A stretch of DNA of 53,566 bases from Leptospira dzoumogneensis (lineage in GTDB: Bacteria > Spirochaetota > Leptospiria > Leptospirales > Leptospiraceae), in contig NZ_RQHS01000023.1 of assembly GCF_004770895.1 (NCBI RefSeq), forward strand, positions 1-53,566, in the 5' to 3' direction. Below, piece after piece: positions 7,887 to 16,483 of the stretch. The notes under the pieces are model-generated. The model was not told where the DNA came from. It searched no databases and saw only the letters and a program-made list of their open reading frames with translations. A program made the position numbers and the translations under genes. How positions within the stretch are numbered: the stretch's first letter is position 1; each line of letters opens with the position of its first letter.

Positions 7887-9617
7887 CTAACCCTTAATAT
7901 CGATCACAAGCATTGCCATATCGTCTCCGAAAACTCCTTCCGAAAATTGGAATACATCGGAGACAACCTGATCCAAATACTCGTCTAAATTTCCAAGGTC
8001 TCTATGTTGGAGAAGAATGTCCTGAAATCCGGGAAGATCCAATATCCTGCCTTCCGCATTAAACACTTCGTACATTCCGTCGGAGTAGAATACGATCCTA
8101 TCATCTTTTTGTAATTTAATAGATTCATTAAAGTATTCTATAGAATCAAAGATGAGAAGAGGAAGGTTCATACCTTTCAGCTCCATCTTCTCTTCTCCCC
8201 TAAACACCACAATAGGAGGATGACCCGCATAAGAGTAGACCAGCTTCTTTTCCAAAGGAAAAAATCTAGCCCAGACCGCTGCAATATGGTGTTCCACCAC
8301 CATAGGTTTTAGATCTTTTACAAACTGTTGGATACCTTCCGCAGGAGAAAGGCCTGCCTTTGCATGATGTCTAAAAGAAAGTACCGCCATCCCGGAAACC
8401 ATTGCGGAAGAGATCCCATGACCGGAAACATCTCCGAACAGAATATCCAGAACTCCGGTTTCATGTTGTATATACGTTATGATATCTCCTCCAACTTTTT
8501 CGAAAGGACGGAAATAACTATCCATTTTATAAAAAGGTGAACTAGGAAATTCCCTGGAAACCAAGGATCTTTGAGTGAGGCGCGCTAATTCAAGATCATG
8601 GTTCATTCTTTCATAAAAATCATTCAGATCCGATTCTCTTTTTTGCCTATCGAATGCAAGAACGATCAAGTCGCCCACTAGTCTCAGAACATAAATATCC
8701 TCTTCTGTCCAAAGTTTTTGACCTTTTACTGAATCGAATCCTATAAAACCGAGTTCTTCGTCCCTAGAAGAAAGACCTACCACAACCAAGGAACGAGTTC
8801 CCCTTCTTTCCAAAAGATTTCTTAAGGAAACATGAGTAGAAGGAACATTATCCAAAGAATCATAAACGATATGACCCTTATTGCTGATCGTATCGTAATC
8901 CGATTTAGGAAATGTTTCTATAGGAAGATTTTGTAATAGATGGATCCTATGTTCTATTCCGTCCGCACACCATTCATTCGTGTTGGAAATGGTAAGACCC
9001 GCATGAGTGTATAAAAATAAAAACGCTCTGTCTGCTCCGCAGAATTTCCCAAGCTCACCTAAAGCATGGTTCACTGCGTCCGTGGTGTTTCCGGGTTCCA
9101 CGCTTAAAAAATATCTGGAGAGTTGTGTGAGTAAACTTTCTAATGCAATTGTTCTCTTAAGCCTGGATTCTGCGGCACGAATGGAAGTTACGTCCTTCTG
9201 TACTCCCCAAGCTCTAAGCAAAAACCCGTTCTCCACCACGCCCAAAGCAGTGCTTAGAAAATATTTACGTTTTCCTCTTAGATCTATCTCTTCTAATTCG
9301 CTGTCGTGGATCTTATAACCGGAACGAATGAATTCATTAATGCCGAATATATTCAACTTGTCAGTCGGCCCGACAAGATCTTTTAAAAGAACACCTTTGA
9401 TCTCTTCCGCGTTATGATATCCATAGATCCTTGCCATGGTATCGTTGCAATGAGTGAGTCTTGCATTCTCATAGATCAACCTGCACTGTTCCTCAATCGG
9501 AAGAGTGGTGTCTAAAGGGGAATCCAACTCGTAGGACCAGATCCCTTCCGGGGACCTACGAAAATAACCGTCTACCTTCTCGATTTCCTCGAGTCGGGTT
9601 TTATAATCCAATTCCAT
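7887..9617 (-). CDS. PAS-GAF-SpoIIE (PP2C-type) signalling phosphatase, RsbU-like
   Basis: The 576-residue soluble protein has three domains. A PAS/PAC sensor covers about residues 10-145 (ARLTHCNDTMARIYGYHN; then LRAWGVQKDVT). A GAF domain covers about 155-325 (FCGADRAFLFLY; then LGFIGFDSVKG). A PPM-type SpoIIE phosphatase domain covers about 350-575. The metal ligands of that domain are visible as VGGD, FGDVSGHG and a C-terminal GDDMAMLVID. Such proteins dephosphorylate anti-anti-sigma factors in partner-switching cascades, responding to a ligand or redox signal through PAS and GAF. No anti-sigma kinase or antagonist gene is nearby, so the partner is encoded elsewhere. It is divergent from the 45-residue ORF and the LemA operon. 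Confidence 0.92.
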   Translation of the reverse strand: MELDYKTRLEEIEKVDGYFRRSPEGIWSYELDSPLDTTLPIEEQCRLIYENARLTHCNDTMARIYGYHNAEEIKGVLLKDLVGPTDKLNIFGINEFIRSGYKIHDSELEEIDLRGKRKYFLSTALGVVENGFLLRAWGVQKDVTSIRAAESRLKRTIALESLLTQLSRYFLSVEPGNTTDAVNHALGELGKFCGADRAFLFLYTHAGLTISNTNEWCADGIEHRIHLLQNLPIETFPKSDYDTISNKGHIVYDSLDNVPSTHVSLRNLLERRGTRSLVVVGLSSRDEELGFIGFDSVKGQKLWTEEDIYVLRLVGDLIVLAFDRQKRESDLNDFYERMNHDLELARLTQRSLVSREFPSSPFYKMDSYFRPFEKVGGDIITYIQHETGVLDILFGDVSGHGISSAMVSGMAVLSFRHHAKAGLSPAEGIQQFVKDLKPMVVEHHIAAVWARFFPLEKKLVYSYAGHPPIVVFRGEEKMELKGMNLPLLIFDSIEYFNESIKLQKDDRIVFYSDGMYEVFNAEGRILDLPGFQDILLQHRDLGNLDEYLDQVVSDVFQFSEGVFGDDMAMLVIDIKG

Positions 9618-9754
9618 TCGTACCAGGCGGCCCTTGCCATTTTTCTATTTATCGGTTGAGGCAGTCGGGGAATTTTCCCGGTTTTGGACTTTTCTGCCAC
9701 CCAATTTGTCCGGGGCCCGCTGTATTTTTATATACGGACCACAAGGAGGCGCCA

Positions 9755-9892
9755 ATGAAAACCGAATATAGAAACTCGATCAACCAAGAAAAAATATCTG
9801 CTCTTGCCGAAATGCTCGCAGATAAACTTATAGAAGAAATCCGCAAAAGAGCCCTGGAAAAACACGAAAATTTCCCAAAAGAGGCGGCATAA
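9755..9892 (+). CDS. 45-residue helical protein, unknown
   Basis: A 45-codon frame starts at ATG 9755 with an AAGGAGG Shine-Dalgarno sequence eight bases upstream, one of the strongest in the window. The peptide is charged and predicted mostly helical, with a heptad-like segment ISALAEMLADKLIEEIRKRA. It has no membrane segment and no cysteine. It lies between the divergent SpoIIE phosphatase and lemA, 74 bases before the lemA start, so it could be the first gene of that operon. The ribosome-binding site and codon pattern argue that it is real. No function can be given. Confidence 0.55.
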   Translation: MKTEYRNSINQEKISALAEMLADKLIEEIRKRALEKHENFPKEAA

Positions 9893-9966
9893 AACGGAAT
9901 GTTGTCAGAAAAAACCGATTGCCAAGGGACGTTTTACTTACAGAATTCCGCTGGTCGGAGGTGGGA

Positions 9967-10578
9967 ATGTCCCAAGGCGATTTTTTTCGGATCCGTAAAA
10001 GTTTTCTGATCGGTTTTACCGGTCTGACTCTGTTTTTCACAAACTCGTGCGGTTATAACACGATCCAAGTCCAAGACGAACAGGTAAAAGCTGCCTGGTC
10101 GGAAGTAATCAATATGTACCAGAGAAGAGCGGATCTCATCCCCAATCTGGTCAATACAGTCAAAGGATACGCCGCTCAAGAAAAAGAAGTATTGATCGAA
10201 GTCACGAGAGCCAGAGCCAGCGTAGGTTCCGTCCAAGCCACACCCGAAGTATTAAATAATCCTGAACTGTTTGCAAAATTCAATCAGGCACAAGGGCAAA
10301 TGACCTCCGCGCTATCCAGATTGATGGTAGTGGTAGAAAAATACCCGGACTTAAAATCGGACAAAAGTTTTATCGGGTTACAAGCGCAGTTAGAAGGTAC
10401 TGAAAACAGGATCGCAGTCGCAAGAAACCGTTACATCACTTCGGTCCAAGAATATAATATCACAGTCAGAACATTTCCGAACGTGATCACCGCTAAAATT
10501 TTCGGTTACGATATAAAACCGAATTTCAGCGTAGAAAACGAAAAAGAAATCTCTAAACCTCCTCAAGTCCAATTCTAA
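9967..10578 (+). CDS. LemA family lipoprotein
   Basis: The 203-residue product starts at ATG 9967, behind a GGAGGTGGG ribosome-binding site; an upstream TTG (9919) lacks one. The leader ends LFFTNSC, a lipobox, followed by CGYNTIQ. The LemA core is clear: YQRRADLIPNLVNTVKGYA, then long antiparallel helices with SRLMVVVEKYPDLKSD, RNRYITSVQEYN and a C-terminal FPNVITAKIFGY. LemA proteins are membrane-associated helical bundles of unclear role, usually encoded with TPM-domain proteins, as here. The next gene starts 14 bases downstream. Confidence 0.92.
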   Translation: MSQGDFFRIRKSFLIGFTGLTLFFTNSCGYNTIQVQDEQVKAAWSEVINMYQRRADLIPNLVNTVKGYAAQEKEVLIEVTRARASVGSVQATPEVLNNPELFAKFNQAQGQMTSALSRLMVVVEKYPDLKSDKSFIGLQAQLEGTENRIAVARNRYITSVQEYNITVRTFPNVITAKIFGYDIKPNFSVENEKEISKPPQVQF

Positions 10579-10592
10579 AAATCGGATTTCAG

Positions 10593-11486
10593 ATGAGAAG
10601 GCTGCTTATTCTTCCATTTTTACTCTTCTGTTCCGGGATTTTCGCGGACCAGATCCCTATTCCCAAATTGGCGCATAGGGTCACAGACCTGACTTCCACA
10701 TTAAACGCGGACGAAGTTTCCGGTTTAGAAGATAAACTAAAAACATTCGAAAAACGTAAAGGAAGCCAGGTTGTCTTGGTTATCATCCCGACAACCGGAG
10801 ATGAGACCATAGAACAGTATTCCATTCGCCTCGCAGAGGATTGGAAAATAGGAAGAAAGGGAACGGCAGACGGGGTCATCTTTTTAGTCGCAAAAGAAGA
10901 TCGCAAAATGCGTTTCGAAATAGGAAGAGGGTTAGAAGGAGCCATACCAGACGTAGTCAGCAAAAGAATACAGTTAGAATACGTTAGACCCTTATTCAAA
11001 GAAGGTAAATATTTCGAAGGAATCGACCAAGGTATCGATAAGATACTCGGACTTATAGACGGAGAACAATTACCTGAACCAAGCTCTACCAGCTATGAAT
11101 CATCAAGCAGCGAAGCGGAAGACGATAATTTCGGACTATATATAGGTGCATTGGTCGTAATAGGGATCCTAGTAGGATTCATATTCAAAAGGCTGTTCAG
11201 CCTACTCCAGGCAGGAGTTGCTACATACGCAGGATATTGGGTGGGAGGACTATTAGGATTTTCTTTAGAAGTAATGCTTCCACTTTTAGTGATCTTCTTT
11301 ATACTACTATGTATCATCTACATAGCAGCCAAAAATCCAGGTTCCGGCGGAGGTTGGTCTTCCGGAAGTTCTTGGACTTCCTTTGGTTCCGGCGACTCCG
11401 GTTGGAGTTCTTCTTCATCCTCGGATGATTCTTTCAGCGGTGGTGGTGGAGATTTCAGCGGAGGGGGATCCTCTTCGGATTGGTGA
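10593..11486 (+). CDS. TPM-domain membrane protein (YgcG family)
   Basis: The 297-residue protein has a signal peptide (cleavage near GIFA at about 18) and a TPM domain at about 25-155 (VTDLTSTLNADEVSGLEDKL, then TADGVIFLVAKEDRKMRFEI and GRGLEGAIPD). Two membrane segments follow at about 187-205 and 208-247. The tail is almost entirely Gly/Ser/Trp, with SGGGGDFSGGGSSSDW at the end, as in the YgcG family. The TPM domain should face the periplasm. It is the second gene of the LemA-TPM-TPM operon, and its stop is five bases before the next ATG. The biochemical role is unclear for the family. Confidence 0.92.
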   Translation: MRRLLILPFLLFCSGIFADQIPIPKLAHRVTDLTSTLNADEVSGLEDKLKTFEKRKGSQVVLVIIPTTGDETIEQYSIRLAEDWKIGRKGTADGVIFLVAKEDRKMRFEIGRGLEGAIPDVVSKRIQLEYVRPLFKEGKYFEGIDQGIDKILGLIDGEQLPEPSSTSYESSSSEAEDDNFGLYIGALVVIGILVGFIFKRLFSLLQAGVATYAGYWVGGLLGFSLEVMLPLLVIFFILLCIIYIAAKNPGSGGGWSSGSSWTSFGSGDSGWSSSSSSDDSFSGGGGDFSGGGSSSDW

Positions 11487-11491
11487 TTTTT

Positions 11492-12046
11492 ATGAGCAAA
11501 AATACTTCCATAATAGAAAGACTGATCCAAAATATTTTTGCAGGAGCCTTGGACCTATTCAGGTTAGGGAACGGACCTCTATCAGGGTTTACTTTATTAC
11601 GAAAATATTTCAGTCGTAAAGATCTGCGAGAGATCACATCCGCAGTCGCAGATTCCGAAAAAACTCACAGAGGAGAATTAAAAGTAGCGGTCGAAACAAA
11701 GATCCCGATTTTTCAAATATTCTCGGGAAAAACCGCAAGCGCTCGAGCCTTAGATATGTTCTCCTTCTTAAAAGTTTGGGACACCGAAGAAAATACCGGA
11801 ATACTGATCTATATTCTTCTTTCCGAAAAGAAAATAGTGACCTTAGCGGATCGTGGGATCTACAAAAAGATAGGACAAGAAAAATTAAATCTGATCTCTT
11901 CTAAAATAGGAGAAGGTTTCAAATCCGGAGCATCTAAGGACGCAATATTGGCCGGAATTAAGGATCTCACGGAAGAATTGAGTAAACATTTCCCTGCCGG
12001 CAAAAAAAATCCTAACGAGATCTCGAACGAACCTTATATAGGTTGA
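11492..12046 (+). CDS. Second TPM-domain protein, no signal peptide
   Basis: This 184-residue protein starts at ATG 11492, five bases after the upstream TPM gene; in-frame GTG and TTG codons just upstream lie inside that gene. The TPM domain covers about residues 40-165 (ITSAVADSEKTHRGELKVAV; TGILIYILLSEKKIVTLADR; IGEGFKSG). Unlike its neighbour it has no signal peptide, no C-terminal membrane helices and no Gly/Ser tail. It resembles the short TPM partner that accompanies LemA in many genomes. Tight spacing implies co-translation. Function unknown. Confidence 0.85.
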   Translation: MSKNTSIIERLIQNIFAGALDLFRLGNGPLSGFTLLRKYFSRKDLREITSAVADSEKTHRGELKVAVETKIPIFQIFSGKTASARALDMFSFLKVWDTEENTGILIYILLSEKKIVTLADRGIYKKIGQEKLNLISSKIGEGFKSGASKDAILAGIKDLTEELSKHFPAGKKNPNEISNEPYIG

Positions 12047-12052
12047 TAGATA

Positions 12053-12451
12053 TTAGAAACTTCTAATCTTATTTACCATGGAGTAGAGACCGTTCCTGCG
12101 GCTCATGGAAAGATGTTTATCCAAGCCGATCTCCTTTAAAAATTCCAAGGACGCGGATTTGATCTCTTCTTTTGTTCTTCCTGAAAAAACCCTAAGAAGT
12201 AATGCGATCATTCCTTTTGTGATCGCAGAATCACTGTCCGCTTGGATAAATAATTTGCCTTCTTTTTCTTCCGGGACAACCCAAACCCTGGACTGGCAGC
12301 CCGGGACCAATCTATCTTCCGTTTTTAGTTCTGGGGCCAAAACAGGAAGCTCGTCCCCTATCTCGATCAGCATCTGGTATCTTTCTTCCCAGTCTGCGGC
12401 TTCCGAGAACTCGGCGATAATTTCTTTTTGAGCTTCTTCCAGAGTCGGCAT
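12053..12451 (-). CDS. sufE: SufE family Fe-S cluster assembly protein
   Basis: The 132-residue protein matches SufE in length and fold: an N-terminal helix, then [29 protein letters not shown], a sheet with [15 protein letters not shown], and a C-terminal helix with [13 protein letters not shown]. Cys52 in VPGCQS is the sulfur-accepting cysteine. SufE takes persulfide sulfur from the SufS cysteine desulfurase and passes it to the SufBCD scaffold in the cytoplasm. No other suf gene is nearby, so it works in trans. The inverted repeat ATTAGAA-AC-TTCTAAT (12052-12067) overlaps its 3' end, where it converges with the TPM operon. Confidence 0.92.
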   Translation of the reverse strand: MPTLEEAQKEIIAEFSEAADWEERYQMLIEIGDELPVLAPELKTEDRLVPGCQSRVWVVPEEKEGKLFIQADSDSAITKGMIALLLRVFSGRTKEEIKSASLEFLKEIGLDKHLSMSRRNGLYSMVNKIRSF

Positions 12452-12695
12452 CTTTTTCCCCAGGCTAATTTCTTCTAGGCTAAAAACCGTGGTTTCCTCG
12501 GAAACAAAATAATTTGGAATACTTGTGCTTGGGCAAGTTTTGTATTTTCAGGATCGTTCTTTTTAGGGATTTCTTTGTATAAAACGAGACAATTTCCTAA
12601 GAAGTTCAGGATTAAGGCATTTTTCTGGAATGATACCCGGGCCGCAGGACTTTTGATCTCTGCGACCCTTTGGTTATACTTTATATTTTCTTAAT
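12452..12695. other. Intergenic gap without recognisable gene
   Basis: The 244 bases between two minus-strand genes hold no frame with a start and ribosome-binding site. A GC-containing inverted repeat GGGTCGCAG / CTGCGGCCC (minus strand, about 12637-12667) lies some 30 bases beyond the DUF4349 gene. It could stall transcription, but it has no T-run. Confidence 0.4.
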
Positions 12696-13589
12696 TTATT
12701 TGAACCATTTATTTCTGGCAAACTTGAACAGATAAAAAATCCCCGCCGCGATCAATGCTAAAGGAATAATATAGATCAAAGAAAGTATCAGTTTTAATCC
12801 AAGGCTTGCCAAATCGATAAATGCGTCCCCGAAACTAGGAACTTCTACCGCTTTCGGTTTTTTAGGACCGTACATATGAATGCTGATCTTGGCCCAATTA
12901 ACTCTATCCAGTATTTTCCATTTTTCGAATTCAGCCGAGTCGGCGGAATCTTCCGATTGTCCTAATAATTCTTCGATCTCAGCCGCGTTTTTAGGAGTGG
13001 ATCTGGCGCCAAGTTCCGTTCTTCTTGCGATCCTGATCTTCTCCCTTTTGGCATGGATCTGTTCTAATGTATAATTTTCGGTATGATCTTCTACTTGTAT
13101 ATTCTCGGAAGTGAGTGTGCCTAACTTCTCCAATTCCATCAAGACCTGATATAGATCGGACGACTTCACATGAATGACTGCAGTCATGCTTGGTTCGGTA
13201 TCTCCTCCCCAATTCTGAAGGCTTTCGCTCTGCACGAATCCATACTTGCCTGAAAGTTCTAATAAAAATTTTCGAGCGGCGATAAAATCTTTGGTCTCGA
13301 AATTTAGATCTACCTTATATTCTAAAAGGCGCCCTATCTTTAGGTTCCCGATCTTTGGAGTGGCAAAGGTCTTGATCTGGTCCTCTGGCGCTTCTTCCCT
13401 TTCACCCGCCTTGCCGGTAAGTTTTTTCTCGGCCTCTTGCATAGGCTGCTCATCCGCAGAAGAAGGCATTGGAGCCGCTGCGGATCTGGAGCGTAGATCG
13501 GAAACATCTTCCGATTGTTTTTTGGAATTTTCGGCCTTACAGACGAAAAGAAAAGATACGATTAAGATTGAAGTTAGAAAGCGAAACAT
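12696..13589 (-). CDS. DUF4349 family lipoprotein with C-terminal membrane anchor
   Basis: The 297-residue product has a lipobox LFVCKAE (Cys17). A disordered Ser/Ala/Glu-rich segment runs to about residue 75, and a beta-alpha domain repeats the idea of ARKFLLELSGKYGFVQSES and TAVIHVKSSDLYQVLMELEK. A coiled-coil stretch follows (QIHAKREKIRIARR). A single membrane helix at about 262-290 (LILSLIYIIPLALIAAGIF) ends in a basic FARNKWFK. This is the layout of DUF4349 proteins, which have no established function. The start is backed by AGGAG seven bases before the ATG. Confidence 0.82.
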   Translation of the reverse strand: MFRFLTSILIVSFLFVCKAENSKKQSEDVSDLRSRSAAAPMPSSADEQPMQEAEKKLTGKAGEREEAPEDQIKTFATPKIGNLKIGRLLEYKVDLNFETKDFIAARKFLLELSGKYGFVQSESLQNWGGDTEPSMTAVIHVKSSDLYQVLMELEKLGTLTSENIQVEDHTENYTLEQIHAKREKIRIARRTELGARSTPKNAAEIEELLGQSEDSADSAEFEKWKILDRVNWAKISIHMYGPKKPKAVEVPSFGDAFIDLASLGLKLILSLIYIIPLALIAAGIFYLFKFARNKWFK

Positions 13590-13726
13590 TCATTTCTCCT
13601 AGAAATCTTATACGTCCCGCATCGAACCTCGGACATATTTAAGAAACTTTCTATTAGAAACAAATGGATCGCTTTTTATTCCTTCGATTTTTATCGAATG
13701 TTCGTCCTAAATACTTTCCAAATTAT

Positions 13727-15142
13727 TTATAGAACTGGAGCAAAGATCAGGCCCAGTTTATCAATTTCATCCCCACTTCTTCCATGAAATCCTACGATTC
13801 CCCAGCCATTAGGCGCAGAATATGTAGTGCAGGTAGAAGTAGTAGATCCTCCTGTTAAGTATCTCGCAAGGTTCGTGCGAAATTGTGCATAAAAAATCCG
13901 AGTATGACCGTTTTTTACGCCGCTGCAAAGTTTTACTTGGTCTAAATATTCTGTCGCTCCGAGACTCAAAGTTTGCAGACTTCCTCCTGTTCCTCCGTGG
14001 CTTAATACGGTTCCATTCTTTAATTGTAAAGAAACTGCATCTACCCTAGATCCCGATCTTAAACTTATTTTAGACGCAGATGGAGAAGAAGGAATGGAAT
14101 CCACATCGTTGAACGCAGTACCATGCGGCCCGCCGAATGTATCACTATACACCAGATTTTTCAGTAGAAAATAATTGAATGTGGAAGAAACGGCATAATG
14201 GTCCGATAGAGGAACTCCTGTCACTGGATGAACGAATCTTGCGTCTTCTATCAAATAAGAACTAGGAGATAAGGAAATATAGGAATTCCCACGGTAGAAT
14301 ATTTTATCCACCACCTCGCAGCCTGGGCTTGTTCTATGACCTTCGCAGTCCGTCAAGGCATCCGCTCCTTGTGTAGGATAAGATCCTCCTCGGATCAACT
14401 GGATCCAAACATCTGTAAATCCATGATTGATAAATTCCCTGATATTATCTCCGGATCTGGTATATCTTGTATTCGTATCTCCCATCACAATGACAGCGTT
14501 CCCGGCGGAATTGGATTCTATAAAATTCAGGATTTGTAATACATTGGATCTCCTCGCGGCAAGATCCGCTTCTTCCGTACTTGCATTCGTATGTAAGTTA
14601 TAAACGTCCAGAAATACTCCGGGTGCTACCGTATGCCTTGCCAAAGTAAATCCTTTAGGAGTTAAACAATCCGTTCCGTTACAAGAATTCCAATCCACTC
14701 TTTCGAAATCGGAAAAAGGAAAGTAGGAGAGAGTATTCAAACCGTCTCCGATCCCCATACCGCCGCTTGTCGCGGATCGATAAGGATGTACATCGTTTGC
14801 ATACAAACTTGCATGGTAATTAAAATCTTCCTGGACTTGGACCAGATCGAACGGTGTCATCAAAGGTCCCATATAAGGAGTGTTCTCACTCGGGTGAGAA
14901 CTGGAAAAAGGTTCCAATAACCCTGCCACATTATAACTGAGTAAAGAAAATGTTCCCGTCCTGTTCACGGTATCTATAACCGCAAGGTCCGAATAGTTTG
15001 TTCCGATTTTCGTCTGGTCCGCCTTCTGGATGAGCCCCAGTAAACTTTCCGTGTTTATGACCTTCTCCCCGTTACAATTGAATAGGAACCATAAGATCCC
15101 TGCCAAAAGAGGAAGCCTCTTTCTGCTTTGTTCGATTTTCAT
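13727..15142 (-). CDS. Endonuclease/exonuclease/phosphatase-fold lipoprotein fused to a jacalin-like lectin domain
   Basis: The 471-residue product has a probable lipobox FLFNC (Cys23). Residues about 60-325 form an EEP-fold phosphodiesterase: LLSYNVAG (Asn71), VQVQEDF (Glu105), NLHTNA (His184), GDTNTR (Asp222, Asn224) and SDHYAV (Asp314-His315). These line up with the metal and catalytic residues of the DNase I/bacterial sphingomyelinase superfamily. Residues about 332-471 form a jacalin-type beta-prism: FGGPHGTAFND, LSHGGTGGS, then GIVGFHGRSGDEIDKLGLIF. The lectin part would direct the enzyme to sugars on a cell, matrix or polymer. DNA or sphingomyelin could be the substrate; the sequence does not decide. 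GGAGA precedes the ATG. Confidence 0.85.
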   Translation of the reverse strand: MKIEQSRKRLPLLAGILWFLFNCNGEKVINTESLLGLIQKADQTKIGTNYSDLAVIDTVNRTGTFSLLSYNVAGLLEPFSSSHPSENTPYMGPLMTPFDLVQVQEDFNYHASLYANDVHPYRSATSGGMGIGDGLNTLSYFPFSDFERVDWNSCNGTDCLTPKGFTLARHTVAPGVFLDVYNLHTNASTEEADLAARRSNVLQILNFIESNSAGNAVIVMGDTNTRYTRSGDNIREFINHGFTDVWIQLIRGGSYPTQGADALTDCEGHRTSPGCEVVDKIFYRGNSYISLSPSSYLIEDARFVHPVTGVPLSDHYAVSSTFNYFLLKNLVYSDTFGGPHGTAFNDVDSIPSSPSASKISLRSGSRVDAVSLQLKNGTVLSHGGTGGSLQTLSLGATEYLDQVKLCSGVKNGHTRIFYAQFRTNLARYLTGGSTTSTCTTYSAPNGWGIVGFHGRSGDEIDKLGLIFAPVL

Positions 15143-15233
15143 TTTGGATTCTCCGTTTTTGATATCGAACGGGCAGTATAAATATAAGTATTATATTCTA
15201 ATTAGAAATTTCTTATATGGTCATTTTTTTATA

Positions 15234-16139
15234 TTAAGGAACTCTTTTACCTGTTCCTGCTTCTAAAATTCGGAACCATTCCTCTCTTTCCAACAGAACT
15301 TGAAATGATTTAGCCGCAGATCTGATACGATCCGGTTCGTTCGTCCCTAAAACTGGGACCAATTGTGCAGGATGAAAGAGATACCAGGAAAATAGAACAG
15401 CATCTATAGTTGTGCCATTCTTCTTTGCTAACTCTTCTAATGTTTTATATAAAACAGTTTCTTGTTCCGTTTTAGGCTGAAAGACCCGACCACCGGCAGT
15501 CGGAGACCAGATCATAGGCTTAATACGTAACTCCTGGGCCTGATCAAATACTCCATTCGTTAAAGGATCCGGATAAAATGGATGGAACTCTACTTGGTTC
15601 GTGACCAAAGAAAAGTCCAATCTGGACTGTAAAAGTGAAAATTGAGAAGGTGTAAAATTAGAAACGCCGAAATGTAGAACTTTACCGCTTTCTTTCAAAG
15701 ATCTGAAAGATTTAGCGATCTCGTCCGCATCCATAAGAGGATCAGGCCTATGGATCAAAAATAGGTCAATCTTATCTACATTCAGTTTTTTTAATGAATT
15801 TTCCGCCGAACTGGTCAGATATTCGGAGGATGTATCATAATGTTTTACTGAAATCCCGAGGCGATTCGGCCCAGGGAGCTGGATCCCGGCCTTGGTGACT
15901 ATTTTGATCTTCTCTTTTAAACCAGGCTTAGATCTTAAAGCTGCTCCGAATTTTTCTTCGTTCCCGTATTCTCCGTATAGATCCGCATGATCGAAAGTAT
16001 CTATCCCGGATTCCAGACAAACTTCTATCTTTTCTAAAATTCGACCAGTATTTGATCCTTTTGGATCCGTATGTAATCTCCAACAGCCGTAGACTAATCT
16101 GGAAAAACTCGGGCCTTCTTTAGATAATAAAATTTTCAT
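15234..16139 (-). CDS. Aldo/keto reductase
   Basis: The 301-residue TIM-barrel protein has the AKR catalytic tetrad: Asp50 and Tyr55 in TFDHADLYG, Lys83 in IVTKAG and His130 in LFLIHRPDP. The NADPH-binding region shows FGVSNFTPSQF and a C-terminal VPVLGTNEPDRIRSA. The closest general type is the YdhF-like oxidoreductase group. The substrate is unknown; such enzymes reduce aldehydes and ketones with NADPH in the cytoplasm. It has its own ribosome-binding site (GGAGA) and is divergent from the TauD-type dioxygenase across a 344-base gap. Confidence 0.92.
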   Translation of the reverse strand: MKILLSKEGPSFSRLVYGCWRLHTDPKGSNTGRILEKIEVCLESGIDTFDHADLYGEYGNEEKFGAALRSKPGLKEKIKIVTKAGIQLPGPNRLGISVKHYDTSSEYLTSSAENSLKKLNVDKIDLFLIHRPDPLMDADEIAKSFRSLKESGKVLHFGVSNFTPSQFSLLQSRLDFSLVTNQVEFHPFYPDPLTNGVFDQAQELRIKPMIWSPTAGGRVFQPKTEQETVLYKTLEELAKKNGTTIDAVLFSWYLFHPAQLVPVLGTNEPDRIRSAAKSFQVLLEREEWFRILEAGTGKRVP

Positions 16140-16483
16140 TTTCTTTCTCCGTTAGTCAAAGGATACCCGGAAAGTATGAACGCCCTGATCCCCATATTTA
16201 TATATCTATGAATAGATCGGATCCAGCATTCTTCCCAAGTTCGTCTTGCCGTTTGACTCCTTAGGATCTTCCGAACGAATTACAATAGAACTCATGGTAT
16301 ACGTATTTTAGAAGAAGCCACTGAATCAAGACGGATTTGTAGGAATTCCTACAAGAGTGGAAACTGGATCCAACTAAAAACGGTAAGCGTCATTAAACCG
16401 ACCTCTAATTCAGAAGATGAAAAGACTTGCCTTTCCCTTCTACGGTTTTATAAAAGTTTTCATTCTCTAACGGGAGAGCCTCT
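16140..16483. promoter_or_regulatory. Divergent regulatory region with perfect 18-base palindrome
   Basis: This gap separates the aldo/keto reductase from the dioxygenase gene and contains no gene. The palindrome TTGTAGGAATTCCTACAA (16337-16354) is perfect over 18 bases. A plausible sigma-70-type promoter for the dioxygenase lies near its 3' end: TTGCCT (16427-16432), a 16-base spacer, then TATAAA (16449-16454). A GGGAG ribosome-binding site follows before ATG 16484. The rest shows nothing recognisable. Confidence 0.5.

Noticed and set aside
12052..12067. ATTAGAA-AC-TTCTAAT as a terminator for the TPM operon
   Set aside because: It has no T-run and overlaps the sufE stop codon, so it is noted only as an inverted repeat.
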